DNA from: Streptomyces sp. NBC_00523
GTDB lineage: Bacteria; Actinomycetota; Actinomycetes; Streptomycetales; Streptomycetaceae
DNA length: 64,000 nt
Direction: 5' to 3'
NCBI RefSeq assembly: GCF_036346615.1
Contig: NZ_CP107836.1
Coordinates: 1,426,001-1,490,000, forward strand
Positions within the stretch are counted from its first letter, which is position 1. The number at the start of each line of letters is the position of its first letter. A program made the translations under genes and the position numbers. The notes under the pieces were generated by a model that was not told the DNA's origin, searched no databases, and saw only the letters and a program-made list of their open reading frames with translations. Below, in pieces: positions 8,464 to 15,973 of the stretch.

Positions 8464-11064
8464 TCAGAGCGGCGGAGCCGGTACGTCCTCCGGCAGGAAC
8501 TGGCTGAAGGACCCGGGCTCGGCCCCCTCTCCAGCCCGGGCGAAGCGGGCGGCCAGGCGGGATTCCATGAGTTCGAGGAGTTTGCGGACCGTACGGGCGT
8601 TGCCGAAGCCGGACGGGTCGGCGCGGCGGGTCGCGGCCAGCCACTCCCCCGCGTGGCGGGGGACCTCGGGGTGCAGGGTGTAGCCCTGGCCCTCGGCCAT
8701 CCGGCTCAGGATCTCCAGGAGGTCGTCCGGACCGTAGTGCGGGAAGGGGACGTACTCGGTGAAGCGGGACGGCAGGCCGGAGTTGGCGTTGAGGAAGGTG
8801 TCCATCTCGCGGGGGTAGCCGGCGACGATCACGGTGAGGCGGCCGCGCCACTGCTCCATCTCCAGGACCAGGGTGTCGATCGCCTCCTGCCCGTAGCCGC
8901 CGCGCACGTCGTGGGCCAGGCTGTACGCCTCGTCGATGAACAGCACCCCGTCCAGGGCGTCCTGCACGGCTTGGCGGACCAGCCGGGCGGTCTCGCCGAG
9001 GTAGGCGCCGACCAGGGTCGCCCGGCTTGCCTGCACCACGTGTCCCTTGCGCAGCAGGCCCAGGTCGCGGAAGAGGGTGCCGACGAGCCGGGCGACGGAG
9101 GTCTTCCCGGTCCCGGGCGGCCCGGTGAAGACCAGGTGCGGGGGTGTCAGCTCGCCGGTGCCGTGCGCCTGGCGCAGCCGCTGCCGGTGGGCGAGGCCGG
9201 TCAGCACCTCGCGGACCGGGCCGAGGCCCACGTACGCGTCGAGCCCGGCGAGAAGCCGCGCGGGGTCGGGCGCGGGGCGTTCCAGGTAGTCCCGGTAGCG
9301 CTCGGGCAGGTCGTCGGGGACGACGGGTTCGTCCACCCGGCTGCGGACCCGGTGGGACCAGCGAGTGAAGACGGCGTCGGCGAGGGTGCGCATCTCGCGG
9401 GCGTTGCCGAAGGACTCGTCGCGGGTGCGGTGCATCTCGGTGACGATCCGCAGGAGCCGGGACTCCGTCTCGGGGGCGGGCCGGGCCCCGCGCTCGCGGA
9501 GCCGGCCGAGGGCGATGGCGTGCAGGGCGGGCGGCTCGTAGTCGGGGAAGCGCAGGATGTTGTCCTCGGCGACCCGGCTCCGCAGGCCGGGGTTGGCGTC
9601 CAGGAACTCGGTCATCTTGTCGGGGTACCCGGCGACGACCAGGACGAGGCGGCCCCGGTCGTTCTCCATGCGAGTCAGGAGCGTCTGGATGGCCTCCTGG
9701 CCGAATCCGTCGCGCTGATCGCTCAGTCCGTACGCCTCGTCGATGAACAGCACCCCGTCCAGGGCCCGGTCGATGGTGGCGTCAGTGAGCCCGGCCGTCT
9801 GGCCGATGTATCCGGAGACCAGGTCGCTCATCTTGGCCTCGACCAGATGGCCCCGCTCAAGCAGTCCGAGATCGCGGTAGATCTCGCCGACGAGCCGGGC
9901 CACCGTGGTCTTGCCGGTGCCCGGGTTGCCGGTGAACGCGAGGTGCAGGGAGGGCGGTTCGAAGACACCGGCCCGGCCGCCCGCGCGCAGCGCCTCCGCC
10001 GTCTCGACCTCGGCCCGCAGCTGCTCGAAGCGGTCCCGCACGACGTCCAGCCCCGGCATGGCCGCCAGCCGGTCCCAGGGGCTGCGGGGGTCGCCCGGTG
10101 TGGCGCCGGGGAAGGCGTCGCGCACGGCCGCCGGGCCGAGGACGGCGCCCGGGGTCCCGGCCAGCTGTTCCAGCCACACCTGCCAGGCGCGCGCGGTGCG
10201 GGGGTGGCTGCCCATCGCCTTGACGACGGAGTCGAGTGCCCGCCAGTCCCCGATGCGCAGCCCGGTGCGCAGCCGTACGGCGTGGATGAGCCGTCCGACC
10301 TCGGCGGCGGGCGGGTGGCCGATCCTGGCGGTGCCGGGGCGGCCGGGGGTGGCGGCCTGCCGCCGGGTCAGGGCTTCCAGGACCGGGTAGGCGTGGCAGG
10401 ACTCCACGAACCGGGCCACCTCGTCCAGTCCGGACTGGCGGAAGACCATCAGCCAGAGGTTGCCGTTGCCGTGGTCGTCGGTCCAGGCGTCCATGGCCCC
10501 GGCCAGTTCGCGCTGGGCGCGGTAGTGGAGCAGGCTGGCCTCGGCGTGCGCGAAGACGACGGCCGTACGGTGCCGGCGCTGCGTCAGGTAGCCCTTCAGG
10601 GTCATCACGGCGAACGGGTCGCTGACGCCGGGCGCGGGGCTCGGCGCGGGGCCGGGCGCGGGCAGCGGCGCGCTGTTCTCGCGGGGCGCGGCGCCGGTGA
10701 CCCGGAGGTTGCCCATCGGGCCGCGCATGCCCGGCGTACGCATGACGGGGCGTCCGGTGCCGCCGCCGGTGCGGGGGCCGGGGGCGCGGCCGCCGGGGCG
10801 GGACAGGTCGCGGGATGCGGTGTCCCGGAAGTACACGGGGTGGTCGGTGGAGCTGAAGACGATGCGCTCGTAGCCCTCGGCGCGCAGCAGCCGCCACAGC
10901 GCCTCCTCCAGGCGGCAGACCTGGTGGGCGGTGTCCACGAAGACGTCGCCCGCGCCGGGCCCGTAGAGAAGGGTGAACGGTTCACCGCCGCGCAGGGCCG
11001 CCGGGTCGAGGCGTTCCACGACCGGGGCGCCTGCGGGGTGGGGCGGCTTGTTCAGCCGGGTCAT
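8464..11064 (-). CDS. Tandem CbxX/CfqX-type AAA+ ATPase
   Basis: This 866-residue protein carries two AAA+ modules of the CbxX/CfqX (rubisco-activase-like, EccA-like) type. The first has Walker A GNPGTGKT (K385) and Walker B VLFIDEAYGL. The second has Walker A GPPGTGKT (K654) and Walker B VLFIDEAYSL. Each is followed by a VVAGYP sensor segment and a DEAY-to-GFGNAR second region of homology with arginine-finger residues. The N-terminal ~330 residues contain YGPGAGDVFVD and RIVFSSTDHP segments without a P-loop, then a Gly/Pro/Arg-rich linker. The family remodels proteins or complexes using ATP, probably as hexameric rings. It is the last gene of the eight-gene operon; its ATG overlaps the stop of the coiled-coil gene by four nt (ATGA). 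Partner proteins are presumably encoded in the same operon. Confidence 0.9.
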   Translation of the reverse strand: MTRLNKPPHPAGAPVVERLDPAALRGGEPFTLLYGPGAGDVFVDTAHQVCRLEEALWRLLRAEGYERIVFSSTDHPVYFRDTASRDLSRPGGRAPGPRTGGGTGRPVMRTPGMRGPMGNLRVTGAAPRENSAPLPAPGPAPSPAPGVSDPFAVMTLKGYLTQRRHRTAVVFAHAEASLLHYRAQRELAGAMDAWTDDHGNGNLWLMVFRQSGLDEVARFVESCHAYPVLEALTRRQAATPGRPGTARIGHPPAAEVGRLIHAVRLRTGLRIGDWRALDSVVKAMGSHPRTARAWQVWLEQLAGTPGAVLGPAAVRDAFPGATPGDPRSPWDRLAAMPGLDVVRDRFEQLRAEVETAEALRAGGRAGVFEPPSLHLAFTGNPGTGKTTVARLVGEIYRDLGLLERGHLVEAKMSDLVSGYIGQTAGLTDATIDRALDGVLFIDEAYGLSDQRDGFGQEAIQTLLTRMENDRGRLVLVVAGYPDKMTEFLDANPGLRSRVAEDNILRFPDYEPPALHAIALGRLRERGARPAPETESRLLRIVTEMHRTRDESFGNAREMRTLADAVFTRWSHRVRSRVDEPVVPDDLPERYRDYLERPAPDPARLLAGLDAYVGLGPVREVLTGLAHRQRLRQAHGTGELTPPHLVFTGPPGTGKTSVARLVGTLFRDLGLLRKGHVVQASRATLVGAYLGETARLVRQAVQDALDGVLFIDEAYSLAHDVRGGYGQEAIDTLVLEMEQWRGRLTVIVAGYPREMDTFLNANSGLPSRFTEYVPFPHYGPDDLLEILSRMAEGQGYTLHPEVPRHAGEWLAATRRADPSGFGNARTVRKLLELMESRLAARFARAGEGAEPGSFSQFLPEDVPAPPL

Positions 11065-12449
11065 GCGCCGCTCCCCGTCCCCCTCCGCCGGGCCTGCTCC
11101 CCGCGCTGCCGGTGGCCCTCGATGTCCAGGAAGCTCCGGTCGGGGCTGCCGGGTTCGGCCTCGGGGGCGGCCGGGGCGGCCCGGCCGTCCTCGGCGAGGG
11201 CCCGGCGGACGGCCTCGGCGCGGTCGCGGAGCTGGTCCTCTGAGGTGGTGTCGTAGTCGTAGGAGAGGACCCGGACGACCTGTTCGCCGGAGTCGGGGGC
11301 GGCCTGCGAGATGTCGAGGACGATCTCGTTGCCGTTCTCGTGGCGCAGCTTGGCGTAGTACGAGCCCCGGGGGTCGGCGTTCTCGTACTCGCCGTCCACG
11401 AAGTCGTAGAAGGCGAGCTCGCTCAGGCTGTGGGCCACGGTGTCGGCCAGGTTGACCCGGAGCTGCGAGGCGAGGTGGCGCATGGTCGCGCGTCCCACGG
11501 TGTCGCCGAGCTCGTCCTCCAGCCGGGGCGCCTCGCGGTCGCGCAGGCCGAGGAGTTCGTCGGTGCCCGTGGCGTCGTCGCGGGCACGGGCCAGGGTCTC
11601 GGCCGCCTCGGTGCGCAGCCGGTCCCAGTCACCTTCGGACCAGTAGGCCACGTCCACGGTGTAGTCGGGCAGGACGGCGCCGTCGGGTCCGGTGACGGGC
11701 TGTACCCGGCTGCCCTCGATCGCGCCGGAGACGGTGGCCAGGGCGTCGATGGCGGCCATCTGGGCGGTGCAGCGCTCCAGTTCGCGCTGTTCGGTGTCGG
11801 CGCGCAGCTCGCTCAGGGAGTGGCAGATCTCCTGGACGAGGGCCAGGGCGGCGTCGAACCTGCCCTCGGCGGCGTTCTGTTCGGCGGTGGCGAGCCGGCC
11901 GGTGAGGCGGTCCAGCTCGCCCGGTGCGTAGCGCTCGTGGAGCCCGGCCTCGGTGAGGTCGGCGGCCAGGGCGCGGGCGTCGGCGAGCCAGCTGCGTGCC
12001 GTGCGGTCCGCGCGGGCCCGGTCCTCGGTGTGCGCGCCGATCTCCCGGGCCAGCCGGGCGGTCTCGGCCCGGCGTTCGGCGCGTTCGTCCGCGAGGGCGC
12101 GGCGGGTCCGTTCCTGCTGGTCGGCGAGGCGCTGCCGGGTCTCCTCGCGGATCTGCCCGGCGGACGCGGCGAGCGCCCCGCGCACCTCGGCGGCCTGCTC
12201 GCGGAGCCGGCGCGCGGTGTCGGCCTCAAGGCGGCGGGTCTGCTCGCTGAGGCCCTGGACGACCGCGTCGTGCCGCTGCTGGCGCTCCTCGACCTGTGAG
12301 AAGACCCGTTCCAGGTCCTCGCCGGTCCTGCGGCGGACCTCCTCGATGAGGTCGGGGATGTTGCGCTGGACGTCCTTGAGCTGCTGGGCCTTGCGCTGGA
12401 TGCGGTACCACTCGGACTCGTCGACCTGGATGCGCTTCCTACCGCTCAT
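11061..12449 (-). CDS. Coiled-coil protein, unknown function
   Basis: This 462-residue protein is not a family I recognise. A short basic N-terminus (MSGRKRIQVDESEWYRIQRK) leads into a long Gln/Arg/Glu-rich coiled coil from about residue 20 to 165. The C-terminal half (about 230-430) looks globular and beta-containing, with LPDYTVDVAYWSEGDWDRL, HENGNEIVLDIS and VRVLSYDYDT segments. The tail is basic and unstructured. The gene overlaps the radical-SAM gene upstream by 11 nt and the AAA+ gene downstream by four nt, so all three are translationally coupled. Because the AAA+ family often acts on filamentous or oligomeric partners, this protein is a candidate substrate or adaptor of the ATPase. 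That is inference from context only. Confidence 0.82.
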   Translation of the reverse strand: MSGRKRIQVDESEWYRIQRKAQQLKDVQRNIPDLIEEVRRRTGEDLERVFSQVEERQQRHDAVVQGLSEQTRRLEADTARRLREQAAEVRGALAASAGQIREETRQRLADQQERTRRALADERAERRAETARLAREIGAHTEDRARADRTARSWLADARALAADLTEAGLHERYAPGELDRLTGRLATAEQNAAEGRFDAALALVQEICHSLSELRADTEQRELERCTAQMAAIDALATVSGAIEGSRVQPVTGPDGAVLPDYTVDVAYWSEGDWDRLRTEAAETLARARDDATGTDELLGLRDREAPRLEDELGDTVGRATMRHLASQLRVNLADTVAHSLSELAFYDFVDGEYENADPRGSYYAKLRHENGNEIVLDISQAAPDSGEQVVRVLSYDYDTTSEDQLRDRAEAVRRALAEDGRAAPAAPEAEPGSPDRSFLDIEGHRQRGEQARRRGTGSGA

Positions 12450-13098
12450 CGTGTTCCTGTCCTCTCACGGGGGTCGTGGTACGGGTGCGGACCGCGTCGA
12501 CCGCGAGGTCGAAGGCGTCCAGCAGGCCGGGCGGCGGTACGCCGATGAGCAGCGCCTCCGGGCCGTTGACGGCGATCTCGGCGGACCGGGTGCGGTGCTC
12601 GAAGTCGTACCCCGTGTCCGCGAGGCGTCCCGTGAGGTGGTGGACGCGCTGGTTGGTGCTGCCGCGCAGCCCGCGTCCGTCGTCCAGGGCGGCCACGTAC
12701 ACGCCGTCGACCAGGACGTCCACTTCCGCCAGGAGCGCGGCGACGCCGGGTCCCGGGGGCCGGGCGCGGAGCCGTTCGAGCCGGTGGCCGGTGAAGCAGA
12801 TCAGCGTCAGGTCGCGGATCTCCCGGGCCAGCCGGGCCACTTCGGCGAGGCCGGCCGCCTGGGCCATCGGTTCGCCGCCGGAGAAGGTCAGTCCGGTCAC
12901 CCGGGCGTCGGCCAGCAGCTCCCGGGCCAGCTCCGCCGGTGCGGCCTGCCGGGCGGGCCGGAAGGGGATCCAGTCGGGGGCCATGCAGCCGGCGCAGCTG
13001 AACGGGCAGCCCTGGACCCAGAGCGCGGAGCGCACGCCGGGTCCGAGCGCCTCGGTGCCGACGCGGGTGGCGGCCACGTTGAGGGCGGTGCCGGTCAT
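12439..13098 (-). CDS. Radical-SAM 4Fe-4S enzyme of the activating-enzyme type
   Basis: This compact 219-residue protein has the radical-SAM cluster motif C31-x3-C35-x2-C38 (GCPFSCAGC), then LTFSGGEPM, the SAM-binding GGE element, and LICFTGH. Size and motifs match glycyl-radical activating enzymes (NrdG/PflA-like) rather than the large SPASM enzymes. No glycyl-radical enzyme or class III ribonucleotide reductase is encoded nearby. Here it sits among GTPase, vWA, Hsp70-like and AAA+ genes, so its target is more likely a protein of this operon. The ATG at 13098 overlaps the stop of the vWA gene in an ATGA junction; an alternative ATG lies at 13107. It overlaps the following coiled-coil gene by 11 nt. 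Confidence 0.87.
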   Translation of the reverse strand: MTGTALNVAATRVGTEALGPGVRSALWVQGCPFSCAGCMAPDWIPFRPARQAAPAELARELLADARVTGLTFSGGEPMAQAAGLAEVARLAREIRDLTLICFTGHRLERLRARPPGPGVAALLAEVDVLVDGVYVAALDDGRGLRGSTNQRVHHLTGRLADTGYDFEHRTRSAEIAVNGPEALLIGVPPPGLLDAFDLAVDAVRTRTTTPVRGQEHDER

Positions 13099-14651
13099 CC
13101 GGGCCATCCGGGGGCGGGGGCGTGGCCGGGCCCGTCCAGGTAGGTGAAGGAGACCCCGCTGACGACGACTTCGGCGCCGGGTGCGCAGACCGCGCCGCTC
13201 TCGCGGGCTGCGGTGCCGTCCGGCGAGAACCGGATGCGCAGGTCGGTGCGGGGGCCCTCGCGGGTGGACCTGCGCCTGCCGTGCACGGTGCCCCGGCCGC
13301 CGGCCGACGCGGGGCGCAGCGCCATCCGGCGGCCGCGCAGTTCGATGCGTTCGGGCAGCGGGCCGCCGAAGGGGGTGGCCAGCAGGAGCACGCCCCGCAG
13401 CGGGGGCCGGTTGACCCGCCGCCAGATCAGCCATCCGGCGAGGACGAGGACGAGGAGCCCGGCGGCCAGGGCGGGCAGGAAGACGGCGGAGCCCACGTCG
13501 GCCCGCAGTGGCAGGTCCGTCCGCTGGACGCGTATCGCCGCCGGGGTCCGGAGCTGGATGTCGGGGGCGAGGGGCCGCTGCCAGCTGGAGGTGACTCTGC
13601 CCGCCAGGTGGAGGGTGGCCGTGGCGTTCTCGGTGCGGCGGTAGGGCAGGGCGCCGCCGGAGAGCCGGCCGTGCAGCCGGAGGGTGAACGTCTTCGACTC
13701 GCCCGGTTCCAGGGCGAGCCGGCCGGGCAGTCCGCCGACGGTCAGGTCCGGGCCGGTGACGGTGGCGCGCAGCCCGGTGACGGTGAGGGGGACGTGGGCG
13801 GTGGCCGAGCGCAGGGTGAGCTTCTTGGTGGCGGAGCCGTCGCCGAGGTCGGGCGCGTCGTCGTCCTGCCAGGTGGCGGTGACGCCCTTGCCGATGTCGG
13901 GGGCGAGGAGCCGCGCGGCCTTGCGGGCCCGGGTGCGGTCGCCGGCCCGGGCGAGGTAGGCGCCGAGGTCCTGGATGCCGTCGGGGCGCAGGACGGTGGT
14001 GTCGGGGACGACGTTCGCGAGGAGGCCCGCGCCGGTCGCGCCGCCGCCGAGGGGGATGGCGTATCCGGCGAGTTCGGTGCGTCCGGCGACCGCCTTGGCC
14101 CGCTTGGTGAGCGCGTCCCAGGCGGGGCCGGACGCCTTGGGGTAGCGGGAGTGGGCGGCGGGGCGGTGCTCGCCGTCGGTGAGCAGGACGACCGAGGCGA
14201 CCGGGGACGCGTCGTCGCGGGCCACCTCCTTCAGGGCGGCGTCCAGTGCGGCGCCGATGTCGGTGTCGCCGTCCTTGGTGGGGGTGGCCGGGAGCGCGGC
14301 GATGATCTTCGAGGTGTCGCCGGCCGGACCCACGTACCGCGCCTCGGTGCGGGAGTCGAACGTGAACAGCGCGACGTGGTCCTCGGGGGTGAGCCCGTCC
14401 AGGAAGGGGCGCAGCGTCGCGCGGACGGTGTCGTACCGGCCCTCCTGGGTCATGGAGCCGGAGGTGTCCACGAGGATCGCGTAGTCGGCGGGTTCCTGTT
14501 CGAGTTGGAGCGCCCGGTATATCTCGGCGCGGGTGGGGTCCGGGGCGGCGGGCGCGGCCTGTGCGGGGGCGGCCGGGAGCGCGGCGAGGAGCGCGGCGGT
14601 GAGCAGCGCGGCGCAGCGCCGGAGCGACCGCGCGGGGGCGGTGTGGTTCAC
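13095..14651 (-). CDS. Exported/membrane-anchored von Willebrand factor A protein
   Basis: This 518-residue protein begins with a signal sequence (about residues 8-33, LRRCAALLTAALLAAL). A vWA domain follows with an intact MIDAS DTSGSM (D62-S66), a GDTDIG threonine loop and VVLLTDGEH. A beta-rich central part precedes a single transmembrane helix at about 390-410 (VFLPALAAGLLVLVLAGWLIW). A cytoplasmic FHA-like or beta tail of about 105 residues carries RRSTREGPRTDLRIRF. vWA domains bind partner proteins through a metal ion, so this looks like a surface or membrane receptor/adaptor feeding the cytoplasmic operon partners. The GTG start forms a GTGA overlap with the Hsp70-like gene; its own stop overlaps the radical-SAM start. 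Confidence 0.86.
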   Translation of the reverse strand: MNHTAPARSLRRCAALLTAALLAALPAAPAQAAPAAPDPTRAEIYRALQLEQEPADYAILVDTSGSMTQEGRYDTVRATLRPFLDGLTPEDHVALFTFDSRTEARYVGPAGDTSKIIAALPATPTKDGDTDIGAALDAALKEVARDDASPVASVVLLTDGEHRPAAHSRYPKASGPAWDALTKRAKAVAGRTELAGYAIPLGGGATGAGLLANVVPDTTVLRPDGIQDLGAYLARAGDRTRARKAARLLAPDIGKGVTATWQDDDAPDLGDGSATKKLTLRSATAHVPLTVTGLRATVTGPDLTVGGLPGRLALEPGESKTFTLRLHGRLSGGALPYRRTENATATLHLAGRVTSSWQRPLAPDIQLRTPAAIRVQRTDLPLRADVGSAVFLPALAAGLLVLVLAGWLIWRRVNRPPLRGVLLLATPFGGPLPERIELRGRRMALRPASAGGRGTVHGRRRSTREGPRTDLRIRFSPDGTAARESGAVCAPGAEVVVSGVSFTYLDGPGHAPAPGWPG

Positions 14652-15973
14652 GGGCCCACTTCCTTGGTGTCGGTGCCGATGTCGGCCGGCAGGGTGCCCA
14701 GCGGGAACGCTCCGGGCGGTCCGGCGCCGAGGGGGTGCAGGACCAGGGCCGCCGTCCCGTCGACGGCGAGCCGGACTCCCACGTGGAAGCGGTCCGTCTC
14801 GCCGCCGCCGGGCAGGGTGAGGGGGCCGAGGGGTGTGCCCGCGCCGCTCGCGGGGTCGGTCACCCGGACCCGCACCGGGCGGCCGGGCGCGGTGCGGACG
14901 CCGACGCGCCGCCCGCCGTCCTCGGCGTAGACGGGCGGTCCGCCGGGTTCCAGCGTTCCGGCGGCGCTGATCAGCAGCTCCCGGTCCGCGGGGCGCCCGG
15001 CCTCGGTGCGATGGGCGCCGATCCACAGCTCGTACGGGTAGCGGTCGGCCGGGTCGACCCGCCCCGCGGCGACGAGCGCGGCGCCGAGGACGGCCGCGTG
15101 GGCCGGGTCGGTGCCGTCGGGGAGCGCGGTGAGCGGCAGCCCCGCGGCGTCCAGATGGGGGCGGAGGGGGCCGAAGCGGGCGACGCCGCCGGACAGGGCG
15201 AGCGGGGCGGTCCGGCCGGGGCCGCCCAGCGCCTCGGCGAGCGTCCGGTCGAGGCCGTCGGTGAGCAGCGGCAGCGCGGCGCGGACCGTGCCCGCGGTGA
15301 CGGGGCGGCCCTCGACGTGGTGGACGGCGGTGGTCTCGAAGCGGGCGGGGTCGCGGGTGGCCCGGTCCAGGACGAGGGCGAGGCGACGGGCGGCGCCCGG
15401 CTCGGCCCGGACGGCGGCCAGGGCGCTGCGGGTGTCGTCGTCGGGGGTGAGCCCGGACCGGGTGAGGAGGGCCGCGTCGAAGCCGTCGCCGTAGCCGTCG
15501 TCGGGGGCGTGCCGGGAGGCGGCGGCGACGGCCACCGCGCCGGGTGTCACGACGCACACGGACACCTCGGCGGCGGCCGCGCCGAGGTCGCACACCGCGT
15601 ACCGGCCGGGCGCGAGGGGGCCGGTGTGCCGGAGCAGGGCGAGCACCGCGTGCGGGGTGGTGAGGGTGCGCACGTCGGGGGCCGGTCCCCGGGCGGGCGG
15701 GGTGGTGAGGGCGTCGGCGGCGCGGCGCGCGTGGCCGGCCCGGTCGTGCTGCGGGACGACGACGAGCAGCCGGGCCGGGGCGTCGTGGTGCCGGAGGTAG
15801 GCGTCGTACGCGGTGCGCAGGGCGGCGGCCCGGTCGCCGCGCGCCGCTTCGGGCACGGGCAGGCCCTCGCCGGGCACCGCGCCCGGCAGGCCGACCGGCT
15901 CGGGGCCGCCGCCGGGTGCGACGCGGGCGAGGCGCACGTACCGCGATCCGGCGTCGATCGCGAGCGCCGTCAT
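14648..15973 (-). CDS. Hsp70/actin-fold ATPase-like protein
   Basis: This 441-residue protein begins with a phosphate-1-like strand-turn (ALAIDAGSRYVRLARV). A phosphate-2-like CDLGAAAAEVSV follows at about 135, and an adenosine-type LSGGVARFGPL at about 255. These are the three landmarks of the Hsp70/actin/hexokinase ATPase fold. It lacks the Hsp70 substrate-binding domain. The last ~130 residues are beta-rich (VGVRTAPGRPVRVRVTD...). Such degenerate Hsp70-like proteins occur in bacterial vWA/GTPase gene sets. Whether ATP hydrolysis is retained is unclear, because the second phosphate loop is AAAAE rather than the usual GGTT/S. ATGA and GTGA junctions join it to the GAP1-like gene upstream and the vWA gene downstream. 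Confidence 0.8.
   Translation of the reverse strand: MTALAIDAGSRYVRLARVAPGGGPEPVGLPGAVPGEGLPVPEAARGDRAAALRTAYDAYLRHHDAPARLLVVVPQHDRAGHARRAADALTTPPARGPAPDVRTLTTPHAVLALLRHTGPLAPGRYAVCDLGAAAAEVSVCVVTPGAVAVAAASRHAPDDGYGDGFDAALLTRSGLTPDDDTRSALAAVRAEPGAARRLALVLDRATRDPARFETTAVHHVEGRPVTAGTVRAALPLLTDGLDRTLAEALGGPGRTAPLALSGGVARFGPLRPHLDAAGLPLTALPDGTDPAHAAVLGAALVAAGRVDPADRYPYELWIGAHRTEAGRPADRELLISAAGTLEPGGPPVYAEDGGRRVGVRTAPGRPVRVRVTDPASGAGTPLGPLTLPGGGETDRFHVGVRLAVDGTAALVLHPLGAGPPGAFPLGTLPADIGTDTKEVGP

Noticed and set aside
7429-11256. A 1275-codon plus-strand frame
   Set aside because: It is a shadow of the coiled-coil gene and the antisense of the AAA+ gene, Gly/Arg/Val-rich, with no ribosome site and no recognisable domain.
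12439-13098. NrdG, activator of anaerobic ribonucleotide reductase
   Set aside because: No nrdD is adjacent, and tight coupling to vWA and coiled-coil genes argues for another target.
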